Assembly: GCA_963740555.1 (NCBI GenBank)
Contig: CAVUES010000015.1
Coordinates: 62,001-126,000 of the forward strand
Direction of reading: 5' to 3'
DNA from: Mayfieldus sp963740555
GTDB taxonomy: Bacteria > Actinomycetota > Thermoleophilia > Solirubrobacterales > 70-9
DNA length: 64,000 nt
The notes beneath the pieces were generated by a model, which was given only the letters and a program-made list of their open reading frames with translations, did no database searches and was not told the origin of the DNA. Each line of letters begins with the position of its first letter. Within the stretch, counting starts at the first letter, position 1. This document shows positions 24,639 through 32,171 of the stretch, piece by piece. A program made the translations under genes and the position numbers.

Positions 24639-25661
24639 ATGCTCACTGAGCGACAGGAGACGATCCTGCGGTTGGTCGTCGACGAGCATCTGGAGTCCGG
24701 CAAGCCCGTCGGTTCGAAGGCGATCGCCGAACACAAGGAGATCGTTTGGAGTCCGTCCACGGTGCGCGCCGAGCTGGCCGCCCTCGAGGGCGCGGGCCTG
24801 CTGACCCATCCGCACACCTCCGCCGGCCGGGTCCCGACCGATTCCGGCTACCGAAGCTATGTAGAAGGCCTGCTCGCGGCCGAACCGCGGTCGAGCAGTA
24901 CCGGCGTGGAGTTGGAGCTGTCGCGGATGCGACGCGAGGTCGACGACGCGATGCGGGAGACGACCGCCGCGCTGTCGAGGATGACCGATCTCGTGGCCCT
25001 GGTCACGGCGCCGCCGCTCGACACCGCGACCATCCATCGCGTCGAGGCGCTGCTGCTCCAGCCCAACGTCGTGATGGTGGTCGTGATCAGCTCCGCGGGC
25101 GCGGTCACCAAGCGCACCTTCAGCTTCGAGGAGTCCCTCGACCCCGGCGTCGTCGAGTGGGCTTCCGAGTACCTCAACGAACGGCTGTCAGGCCTCGGGG
25201 TCGGCGCGCGAATGATCTCCATGCGGCTCGCGGACCCCGAGCTTGGACATGCCGAGCAAGGGTTCCTGAACAGCATCCGGTCCGCGTTCAGCTCACTCGA
25301 GGGGTCGGGCGAGCAGCAGCTCTACATGGAGGGAGCCGCGAGCCTTCTCTCGGAGAGCCATTTCGGCGACCTTCCGGACATCGACCGCCTGATGCGGACC
25401 CTGGAGCGCCGCGCGAGCGTGCTGCAGATGCTGCGCTCGGCCCTCGACGAGCGCTCCGTCTTCCTCTGGATCGGCGACGAGAATCCCCAGCCCGAGCTGC
25501 GCTCGGTGAGCGTGGTTGGCGCCAACTACGGGCTCGGCTACCGCAATCTCGGCTCGGTCGGCGTCGTGGGGCCGCTGCGAATGGACTACGCGACGGCGAT
25601 CGTCTCGGTGCGGGACGCCGCCCACGAGCTCTCGCGCTACTTCGAGTCGGTCTACGAGTAG
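24639..25661 (+). CDS. hrcA: Heat-inducible transcription repressor HrcA
   Basis: A 340-residue repressor of class I heat-shock genes. The N-terminal winged helix is LTERQETILRLVVDEHLESGKPVGSKAIAE, then WSPSTVRAELAALEGAGLLTHPHTSAGRVPTDSGYR. The C-terminal sensing domain includes RRASVLQMLRSALDERSVFLWIGDEN and NYGLGYRNLGSVGVVGPLRMDY. Length is typical. It is followed by dnaJ after 10 bases. No CIRCE palindrome is visible in the upstream 130 bases, so autoregulation through the classical site is not supported here. Confidence 0.95.
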   Translation: MLTERQETILRLVVDEHLESGKPVGSKAIAEHKEIVWSPSTVRAELAALEGAGLLTHPHTSAGRVPTDSGYRSYVEGLLAAEPRSSSTGVELELSRMRREVDDAMRETTAALSRMTDLVALVTAPPLDTATIHRVEALLLQPNVVMVVVISSAGAVTKRTFSFEESLDPGVVEWASEYLNERLSGLGVGARMISMRLADPELGHAEQGFLNSIRSAFSSLEGSGEQQLYMEGAASLLSESHFGDLPDIDRLMRTLERRASVLQMLRSALDERSVFLWIGDENPQPELRSVSVVGANYGLGYRNLGSVGVVGPLRMDYATAIVSVRDAAHELSRYFESVYE

Positions 25662-25671
25662 ACAGCCCTCG

Positions 25672-26784
25672 ATGAGCCGCGACTACTACGAGGTGCTCGG
25701 CGTCGAGCGTGGAGCGTCAGAGCAGGAAGTGAAGAAGGCGTTCCGGGGGCTGGCGCGGGAGCTGCATCCGGACGTCAATTCCCACGATCCCGAGGCGGAG
25801 GAGAAGTTCAAGGAGGCGGCGGAGGCCTACGAGGTCCTTTCCGACCCCTGGCGGCGGCAGACCTACGACTCCTTCGGACGCGAGGGGTTGCGTTCCGGCG
25901 GATGGGCGCCGCGCAGCGCCGGCTTCGGCTCGATCGAGGACATCTTCCAGGCCTTCTTCGGCTCCGGGGACCCATTCGGGTTCTCGCGTGGGCCGGCTGG
26001 GGGCGGCGACATCCTGGCGACGGTCGACGTGAAGCTGGAGGAGGTCGCGACCGGGGCCACCCGGGAGCTGAGCTTCGATGCCGTCATGGCATGCGAGCAT
26101 TGCCATGGCAACGGAGCCGAGCCCGGAACGCCGATCAGTACCTGCGAGCGCTGCGGCGGCAGCGGCCAGGTTCGCTTCGTGTCCCGAACCGCCTTCGGGC
26201 AGCTCGTCCGCACTGCATCCTGCGACGTCTGCCGCGGCGAAGGGCGGATCGCCGAGACCCCGTGCGAGGCATGCGACGGGGCGGGCCGAAAGGCGGGCAT
26301 CCGGCGCCTCGATCTCGAGGTGCCGGCGGGGATCGAGGATGGGCAGCGGCTCCGCATCTCCGGCGCCGGACACGCCGGTGAGCCCGGCGGCCGGCCGGGT
26401 GACCTGTATGTCGAGGTGCGTGTGGCCGAGGACGAGCGTTTCCACCGCGACGGCGAGGACCTTGTCTCGATTGTCGACGTGCCCGCGACCGTGGCGATGC
26501 TCGGCACCACGGTGAGTGTCGAGACGCTCGACGGGACCAGGGTCGTGTCGGTGGCACCCGGGTCCCAGGGAGGTACCGAGGTTCTTCTTCGCGGCCTCGG
26601 CCTGCCGCGGCTCGGCGGCCGCTCGCGCGGCGATCAGCGAGTGGTGCTGAACGTCGTCGTGCCGGCGAATCTCGACGACGAGCAACGCGAGCTGGCCGAG
26701 CAGCTCAACGAGACGATCAAGCCGGAGAACCTGCAGCCGTCGCAGGAGGGATTCCTCTCCCGCGTTCGTCGCGCCTTTGGGTAG
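25672..26784 (+). CDS. dnaJ: Chaperone protein DnaJ
   Basis: Hsp40 cochaperone of 370 residues. The J domain (about residues 3-68) has the HPD tripeptide in LARELHPDVN. A short Gly/Phe region (GSGDPFGFSRGPAGGG) follows. The zinc-binding domain has four CxxCxGxG-type repeats: CEHCHGNG, CERCGGSG, CDVCRGEG and CEACDGAG. The C-terminal peptide-binding domains end in EGFLSRVRRAFG. It stimulates DnaK, whose gene is not in this window. The hrcA-dnaJ-prmA order is common in Gram-positive bacteria and supports cotranscription. Confidence 0.96.
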   Translation: MSRDYYEVLGVERGASEQEVKKAFRGLARELHPDVNSHDPEAEEKFKEAAEAYEVLSDPWRRQTYDSFGREGLRSGGWAPRSAGFGSIEDIFQAFFGSGDPFGFSRGPAGGGDILATVDVKLEEVATGATRELSFDAVMACEHCHGNGAEPGTPISTCERCGGSGQVRFVSRTAFGQLVRTASCDVCRGEGRIAETPCEACDGAGRKAGIRRLDLEVPAGIEDGQRLRISGAGHAGEPGGRPGDLYVEVRVAEDERFHRDGEDLVSIVDVPATVAMLGTTVSVETLDGTRVVSVAPGSQGGTEVLLRGLGLPRLGGRSRGDQRVVLNVVVPANLDDEQRELAEQLNETIKPENLQPSQEGFLSRVRRAFG

Positions 26785-26787
26785 CCG

Positions 26788-27609
26788 TTGATACGGCTCG
26801 CGGTCCGCTGTCGGCCCGAACAGGCGGAGCTGGTGCTCGCCGAGCTTGCCACGCTGGCGCCGAACGGCTTCGAGGAAGAGCGCGGCGACGATTACGTCGA
26901 GTACGCGATCTACGGCGCCGAGGGAGAGCTGCCCGATCTCGGCCAGATCGAGGCCGCGACCGGCGAGGGAGTGGTCGAGGTCGACGCGACCGTGGTCCCC
27001 GACGATTGGGCCGACCGCTGGCAGGACTTTCACCAGCCGCTTCTGGTCAGCGATCGGGTCTGGGTGCGTCCCTCGTGGGCGGCGCCGCACCCGAAGGCGA
27101 TCGACGTGGTGATCGACCCCGGGCGCGCATTCGGCACCGGCGCCCACGCCACGACACGCATGTGCATCGAGGCGCTGGTCGAGTTGGCCGACGGGGGCGC
27201 CGCCGAGGGGGCCTTGATCGACCTCGGTACGGGGTCCGGAGTGCTGGCGATCGCGGCGGCGAAGCTCGGCTGGAGCCCGGTCGCTGCCTGCGACCACGAG
27301 ACTGCATCCCTCGAGGCGGCGTCCGAAAACGCCGCGACCAACGGCGTCGAGCTGGAGCTGAGCAGGATCAACCTGCGCCAGCAGCTGCCCACCCTCGCGC
27401 CGACCGTCGTGGCCAATCTCACCTCGCCGCTGTTGCGCCACGTCGCCGCCGGGTTGGAGGGCGCCGAGCTCCCCCGGCACCTGATCTGCTCCGGGCTGCT
27501 GACGACCGAGGCGGAGCAGGTCAGCAGCGCCTTCGGCGCCGCGGGTCTCAGCGAGCGGCAGCGACGCTCTGAGGGTGACTGGGCCTCGATATCGTTCGCG
27601 CCCAGATGA
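26788..27609 (+). CDS. prmA: Ribosomal protein L11 methyltransferase
   Basis: SAM-dependent methyltransferase of 273 residues that modifies ribosomal protein L11. The N-terminal substrate-recognition domain (about 1-70) is followed by VVIDPGRAFGTGAHATTRMC, the PrmA signature. SAM motif I is LIDLGTGSGVLAIAAAKLG and the motif IV region is VVANLTSPLL, where family members usually have NIL. TTG 26788 starts 4 bases after dnaJ. The stop overlaps the next gene's ATG. In many genomes rsmE follows prmA, but not here. Confidence 0.92.
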   Translation: MIRLAVRCRPEQAELVLAELATLAPNGFEEERGDDYVEYAIYGAEGELPDLGQIEAATGEGVVEVDATVVPDDWADRWQDFHQPLLVSDRVWVRPSWAAPHPKAIDVVIDPGRAFGTGAHATTRMCIEALVELADGGAAEGALIDLGTGSGVLAIAAAKLGWSPVAACDHETASLEAASENAATNGVELELSRINLRQQLPTLAPTVVANLTSPLLRHVAAGLEGAELPRHLICSGLLTTEAEQVSSAFGAAGLSERQRRSEGDWASISFAPR

Positions 27610-28112
27610 GCGGCGCTTCGGTTCTCGCGGTCACCACCTACCAGCTATCCGTGTTCGTTCACGTCAGCGCGGTGATGATCGGCTTCGGGTCCACCTTCGC
27701 GGAGGCGATCATGTTTCCGGTCGCGATGAGCGTGAGCGCCCGGCACCTGCCCTACGTGCACAAGCTGCAATTGGCGATCAACCAGCGGCTCGCCACGCCG
27801 GCGCTGGTCATCGTCCTGGCGACCGGCATCTACCAGGTCAGCGACCACCACTGGGGGTTCGGCAAATTCTGGGTCAGCGCCGCCTTCGTGATCGTCTTCA
27901 TCATCGGGGGGATCCTCGGCGGCTACTTCATTCCCACCGATCGCCGCCTCGGCCCGATGGCGGAGCGCGACATCGCCGCCTCGGGCGACGGTGAGATCGT
28001 CCTCTCCGACGAGTACCAGCGCCAGGCCCGCATGGAAGGAATCGTGGGGGCTATCACGGGACTCCTTCTGGTGATCGCGGTCTATCTGATGATTGTCAAG
28101 CCCGGAGCCTGA
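27606..28112 (+). CDS. DUF2269-like integral membrane protein
   Basis: A 168-residue protein with four hydrophobic helices (about 10-32, 62-80, 88-108 and 144-164). An early conserved VFVHVSAVMIGFGSTFAEAIMFP and NQRLATPALVIVLATGIYQVS resemble the DUF2269 family of unknown role. The start overlaps the prmA stop in an ATGA arrangement, so it is translationally coupled. Function cannot be assigned. Confidence 0.7.
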   Translation: MSGASVLAVTTYQLSVFVHVSAVMIGFGSTFAEAIMFPVAMSVSARHLPYVHKLQLAINQRLATPALVIVLATGIYQVSDHHWGFGKFWVSAAFVIVFIIGGILGGYFIPTDRRLGPMAERDIAASGDGEIVLSDEYQRQARMEGIVGAITGLLLVIAVYLMIVKPGA

Positions 28113-28120
28113 GCGCCGGC

Positions 28121-28954
28121 TTGTCCGTCGGCGCCCAGCGCGAGCTTCCGATCGCGGTCTTCGACTCGGGGGTCGGCGGCCTCACGGTGCTGCACGAATG
28201 CCTCGTGTCGTTGCCGCACGAGGACTTTCTCTACCTCGGCGACAGCTCCCACTTCCCCTACGGGATCAAGCAGCCCGGGGAGCTGCGTCAACGGGTCGAG
28301 CAGGTGAGCCGGTTTCTGCTCGATCGGGGGGCGAAGCTGCTGATCGTCGCCTGCAACTCGGCCACCTCCGCAGGCGGCGACTCGGCGCGCGCGGTGGCCG
28401 GCGAGCACGGCGTCGAGGTGGTGACGGTGATCGATCCCGAGGCCGAGATCGCCGCCGCGATCACAGAGAGCGGCCGCGTCGGGGTCCTGGCCACCCCCGC
28501 CACCGTGGAGGCTGGCGCCTACCGCCGCGCCCTGGGCCATTACGGGCGCGCACTCGAGGTCACCGAGGTCGCCGCGCCCGACCTTGCGCCGATCATCCAG
28601 CACGGCTTTCCCTTCGATCAGGGCGTCGTCGACACGGTGCGGTCTTACTGCGCGCCGCTGCGGGAGGCGGAGATCGACACCCTGATCCTCGGTTGCACCC
28701 ACTATCCGCTGGTTGCCCCGATGCTGCAACGGATGCTCGGGCGCGACGTGCGCCTGATCACCGCCGGACATGCGGTCGCCGCGGCGGCGCAACGGGTTCT
28801 CGAGAGCAATGACCTGGACTCCGCGGGCGGCGGCGAGGGCGCTTACCGCTTCCTCTGTACCGGCGACGTGACCGCGTTTCGCGAAATGGGCAGCCGCTTC
28901 CTGCAGATGCCGCTCGGTGAGGTGGAGCACGTGGAGGTGCCAGACTCCCCCTGA
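28121..28954 (+). CDS. murI: Glutamate racemase
   Basis: Makes D-glutamate for peptidoglycan; 277 residues. The substrate loop is IAVFDSGVGGLTVL and the LYLGDSSHFPYG segment follows. The two catalytic cysteines lie in VACNSATSAG (about residue 80) and LGCTHYPLV (about 194). The TTG start at 28121 follows the preceding membrane-protein gene by 8 bases. The stop overlaps the ATG of the downstream DUF1232 gene. Confidence 0.95.
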   Translation: MSVGAQRELPIAVFDSGVGGLTVLHECLVSLPHEDFLYLGDSSHFPYGIKQPGELRQRVEQVSRFLLDRGAKLLIVACNSATSAGGDSARAVAGEHGVEVVTVIDPEAEIAAAITESGRVGVLATPATVEAGAYRRALGHYGRALEVTEVAAPDLAPIIQHGFPFDQGVVDTVRSYCAPLREAEIDTLILGCTHYPLVAPMLQRMLGRDVRLITAGHAVAAAAQRVLESNDLDSAGGGEGAYRFLCTGDVTAFREMGSRFLQMPLGEVEHVEVPDSP

Positions 28955-29223
28955 TGATCTCCGAGGCACGCCGGCTGGCCCGAGCCGTCCCCGACAAGCT
29001 GGCGCTCGTGCGGCGTCTGGCCGCCGATCCGACCACGCCGAGGAGGCATCGGCTCCTGCTGCTCGCGCTTGTCGCCTATCTCGCCTCCCCGATCGACCTG
29101 ATCCCCGATTTCATCCCGGTCCTCGGTCAACTCGACGATGCGATCGCCGTGGTTGTGGTGCTGCGGATCGTGCAGCGTGGCCAGGGAGACCGGCATTCGG
29201 CTCCCTCTACCCTTAACGCGTGA
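28954..29223 (+). CDS. DUF1232 (YkvA-like) small membrane protein
   Basis: An 89-residue protein with the DUF1232 core RRHRLLLLALVAYLASPIDLIPDFIPVLGQLDDAIAVVVVLRIV (about residues 31-75), in which SPIDLIPDFIP is diagnostic. The function of the family is not established. The ATG overlaps the murI stop by one base, and its own stop overlaps the next start (GTGA). Confidence 0.88.
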   Translation: MISEARRLARAVPDKLALVRRLAADPTTPRRHRLLLLALVAYLASPIDLIPDFIPVLGQLDDAIAVVVVLRIVQRGQGDRHSAPSTLNA

Positions 29224-29651
29224 CCATCCTCGAAAAGGTCCAGGAGGACGTGCGCACGGCGATGAAGGCCGGCGAGCGTGAGCGAGCCGCTGCCCTGCGG
29301 ATGGTCGTCGACGCGCTCCAGAAGGATGCAAAGCTCGGCGATGGCGACGAGGTCGCGGTCCTGCAGCGGGAGCACAAGAAGCGCCTCGAGGCGGCGGAGG
29401 CGTACAGGGATGGAGGCCGCGCAGAGCAGGCCGACACCGAGCAATCCGAGGCGGAACTGATCGAGGCCTATCTGCCCGAACAGCTCTCAGACGAGCAGCT
29501 CGCCGACCTCGTATCGGCGGCGATCGCCGAGACCGGGGCGACAGAGCTGGGCCAGATGGGCCAGGTGATGTCGTCGGTGATGCCGAAGCTCGGAGGCAGG
29601 GCGGACGGCAAGCGGGTGAGCCAGGTGGTGCGCGAAAAGCTTGGCGCGTAG
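29220..29651 (+). CDS. yqeY: GatB/YqeY domain protein
   Basis: A 143-residue helical protein resembling the tRNA-binding tail domain of GatB. It has an N-terminal helix hairpin (EKVQEDVRTAMKAGERERAAALRMVVDALQ), then EAELIEAYLPEQLSDEQLADLV and the closing MPKLGGRADGKRVSQVVREKLG. Free-standing YqeY proteins may help amidotransferase or tRNA-linked processes; the exact role is uncertain. GTG 29220 overlaps the DUF1232 stop and the 3' end overlaps phoH. Confidence 0.9.
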   Translation: MTILEKVQEDVRTAMKAGERERAAALRMVVDALQKDAKLGDGDEVAVLQREHKKRLEAAEAYRDGGRAEQADTEQSEAELIEAYLPEQLSDEQLADLVSAAIAETGATELGQMGQVMSSVMPKLGGRADGKRVSQVVREKLGA

Positions 29652-30597
29652 GCAGCTAACCCTCGACAACACGGTCGCCGCCGAGCTTGCGGGCTCCGGC
29701 GACGCTGTCCTTCGAAGCCTCGAGGGCCACCTCGACTGCGATCTGCACCTGCGGGGAAACGTGCTCACCCTCGACGGCGGCGACGGCGAGGTGCAGACCG
29801 CCGCCACCGTCGTCGACGAGCTGGTCGAGCTGATCGAGCAGGGTCACGAGATCGCCCCAGGGACGATCGAGGCGGTGACCGGGGCCCTCGACGCCCACGA
29901 GAGCCCCGCCGAGATCCTCGAGGACGTGATCTGGCGGCACCGCAACACCAAGGTCGCGCCGAAGACCCTGAACCAGAAGCGCTACGTGGACGCGATCCGC
30001 GATCAGACGATCAGCTTCGGGATCGGTCCCGCCGGCACCGGCAAGACGTTTCTCGCCGTCGCCATGGCGGCGGCGGCGTTGGCGACGCGCCAGGTGACGC
30101 GGATCATCCTCACCCGCCCTGCGGTCGAGGCCGGAGAGCGACTGGGCTTCTTGCCCGGCGACATCCAGGCGAAGGTCGATCCGTACCTGCGGCCGCTGTT
30201 CGACGCCCTCTACGACATGCTCGACCCCGATCGCGTCAACTCCTACTTCGAGAAGGGGGTGATCGAGGTGGCACCGCTTGCATTCATGCGCGGACGCACC
30301 CTCAACGACTCCTTCGTGATCCTCGACGAGGCCCAGAACACCAGTCCCGAGCAGATGAAGATGTTTCTCACCCGCCTCGGCTTCAACTCGAAGATGGTGG
30401 TGACCGGGGACATCACCCAGATCGACCTGCCCCACGACAAGCGGTCCGGCCTGATCGTCGTGCGCGAGATCCTCAACGGTGTCGAGGACGTCTCCTTCGT
30501 CCACTTCGGTGGCGAGGACGTCGTTCGCCACAAGCTTGTCCAGAGAATCGTCGCCGCCTATGGCGAGTTCGCAGAGCGCGAGCCGCAGGGCGATTGA
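29641..30597 (+). CDS. PhoH-like ATPase
   Basis: A 318-residue P-loop protein of the PhoH/PhoL family, a predicted RNA-linked ATPase. Walker A is GIGPAGTGKTFLA (about residues 126-138) and Walker B FVILDEAQNTSPEQMKMFLTRLG. The ARPAVEAGE-type motif reads LTRPAVEAGERLGFLPGDIQ, and GDITQIDLP is present. The N-terminal part contains a KH-like or PhoH-specific region. The TTG at 29641 overlaps yqeY by 11 bases. It sits upstream of ybeY and era, the widespread ribosome-maturation neighbourhood, which supports a role in RNA or ribosome metabolism. Confidence 0.93.
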   Translation: MARRQLTLDNTVAAELAGSGDAVLRSLEGHLDCDLHLRGNVLTLDGGDGEVQTAATVVDELVELIEQGHEIAPGTIEAVTGALDAHESPAEILEDVIWRHRNTKVAPKTLNQKRYVDAIRDQTISFGIGPAGTGKTFLAVAMAAAALATRQVTRIILTRPAVEAGERLGFLPGDIQAKVDPYLRPLFDALYDMLDPDRVNSYFEKGVIEVAPLAFMRGRTLNDSFVILDEAQNTSPEQMKMFLTRLGFNSKMVVTGDITQIDLPHDKRSGLIVVREILNGVEDVSFVHFGGEDVVRHKLVQRIVAAYGEFAEREPQGD

Positions 30598-31007
30598 GCG
30601 TCGACCTCTCCGACGTCCCAGCTGAGCTGGGCGAGGTGGTCGCGGCCGCGCTCGAAGCGGCCGGTGTCGATGACGGTCACCTGGCGGTCGAGATAGTGCA
30701 CCCGGAGCGAATTCGCGATCTCAACCGCGAGCATCGGGGGATGAATCGCCCCACCGACGTGCTCGCGTTTCCGGTCGACGGCCCGGGGGCGTCGCAGGGG
30801 CCACGCGAGCTCGGTGACGTCGTCGTCTGTCCCGACGAGTGCAGCAATCTGCGCGAGGCCGTCATCCATGGCGTCCTGCACCTCTGCGGATACGACCACG
30901 AGGTGGATGACGGAGAGATGCTCGCATTGCAGGCGAAGGCGATGGCCAGTCTGCAGGAGCGCCGCCGCCCCGGAGGCGGAGCTGAGGAGGCGGCGGGCAT
31001 TGACTGA
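30594..31007 (+). CDS. ybeY: Endoribonuclease YbeY
   Basis: Metal-dependent RNase for 16S rRNA maturation and ribosome quality control; 137 residues. NREHRGMNRPTDVLAFP and the metal-binding motif VIHGVLHLCGYDHEVDD (H-x3-H-x5-H) are diagnostic. It starts at TTG 30594, overlapping the phoH stop (TTGA). The C-terminus (RRRPGGGAEEAAGID) overlaps the probable TTG start of era by 8 bases. Confidence 0.94.
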   Translation: MSVDLSDVPAELGEVVAAALEAAGVDDGHLAVEIVHPERIRDLNREHRGMNRPTDVLAFPVDGPGASQGPRELGDVVVCPDECSNLREAVIHGVLHLCGYDHEVDDGEMLALQAKAMASLQERRRPGGGAEEAAGID

Positions 31008-31893
31008 TGCTGGCTTCGTGGGGTTGGCCGGCAGGCCCAACGTCGGCAAGTCGACGCTGATCAACGCGCTGGTCGGAGCGCGGGTGGCGATCGTCTCCGA
31101 TCGGCCGCAGACGACCCGGCGGGCGATCCGCGGCATCTGCACCGACGAGTCGTCCGGCTGGCAGATCGTTCTCGTAGACCTTCCGGGCGTTCAGCGGCCG
31201 CGCGACGTGCTCACCGAGCGGATGCAGCGGCGGGTAGAACGAGAGCTGGCCGATTCGGACGCGGTCCTGCTGGTCGTCAATGGGGAGGAGGGCGTCGGTC
31301 CCGGCGACCGCTTTATCGACCGCGCCCTGCTCGGCGCGAGGGCCGATCTACCGGTGCTCTGCACGGTCAACAAATGCGATCGGATCGGCAAGCCGCAGAC
31401 GACGGAGGTGCTCACCGCCGCCGCGGAGCTGGGGTCGGTCGACGAGGTGTTCCCGATCAGCGCCAAGACCGGAGCCGGGCTCGAGCCGCTGCTTCGTCGA
31501 CTGGCCGAGCTGATGCCGGAAGGGCACTACCTGTATCCGCCCGAGCAGCGCAGCGATCAGCCGAGCGACGTGCTGCTGGCGGAGCTGATTCGTGCGCAGG
31601 TGTTGAACCGGACCAGGGATGAGATTCCTCACTCGGTTGAGGTCGCGGTCTCCGATCTGGAGGGCCGGGAGGATGGTTTGATCACGGTGCGGGCCGAGGT
31701 CTGGGTCGAATCCGACTCGCAGAAGGGGATCCTGATCGGAGCGGGCGGCAGCAAGGTGAAGGAGGTCGGGACGGCGGCACGGCGCGAACTCGAGCGGGAG
31801 CTCGGAGCCCGCGTGCACCTCGACCTGCAGGTCAAGGTGCGGCGGCGCTGGCGTCGCGACGAGAGTCTGCTCGATCGGCTGGGGATTGAATGA
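31000..31893 (+). CDS. era: GTPase Era
   Basis: Ribosome-assembly GTPase of 297 residues. G1 is GRPNVGKSTL (near residue 10), followed by QTTRR, DLPGVQRPRD (G3, with Leu where many have Thr), NKCDRIG (G4) and ISAKTG (G5). The C-terminal KH domain includes QKGILIGAGGSKVKEVGTAARRELERELG. The TTG at 31000, preceded by GAGGAGG, gives LTDAGFVGLAG and overlaps ybeY. Its TGA is followed at once by a run of four hairpins. Confidence 0.95.
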   Translation: MTDAGFVGLAGRPNVGKSTLINALVGARVAIVSDRPQTTRRAIRGICTDESSGWQIVLVDLPGVQRPRDVLTERMQRRVERELADSDAVLLVVNGEEGVGPGDRFIDRALLGARADLPVLCTVNKCDRIGKPQTTEVLTAAAELGSVDEVFPISAKTGAGLEPLLRRLAELMPEGHYLYPPEQRSDQPSDVLLAELIRAQVLNRTRDEIPHSVEVAVSDLEGREDGLITVRAEVWVESDSQKGILIGAGGSKVKEVGTAARRELERELGARVHLDLQVKVRRRWRRDESLLDRLGIE

Positions 31894-31898
31894 CTTGC

Positions 31899-32012
31899 GG
31901 CGGCTTCGCCGCCTGACATCTCTTGCGGCCGCTTCGCGGCCTGACATGCATCTGCGGCGACACTCTGTGTCGCCGCCCAACTCACCTGTGCCGCGACACT
32001 TTGTGTCGCGGC
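31899..32012. repeat. four-hairpin array after era (paired-hairpin element, site 2)
   Basis: Four stems with 3-base loops lie in a row: 31899-31913 (GGCGGC/GCCGCC), 31927-31941 (GGCCGC/GCGGCC), 31954-31976 (GCGGCGACAC/GTGTCGCCGC) and 31990-32012 (GCCGCGACAC/GTGTCGCGGC). The second and third are separated by the same 12-base spacer seen at the other sites, in reverse orientation. The array probably ends the era transcript. The remaining bases to 32171 carry no gene. Confidence 0.8.
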
Positions 32013-32171
32013 CCTTCACAACTGGGCGCGATCTTTCAGTTCTAGGTATCAAGCGCATCGAACAGATGGCCGAATAACTCCTCGTACTCAGGTAGCCATG
32101 AGCCTGAGCGTCTTTCCTTTGATTGTGGCCAGCTAGAGGCCGGCCGAGAGTAGTTCGCGGCGAGGAGACCG

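Noticed and set aside
31894..32171. tRNA or CRISPR-like array
   Set aside because: The hairpins have 3-base loops and no cloverleaf. The repeats are not equal-length direct repeats with spacers.
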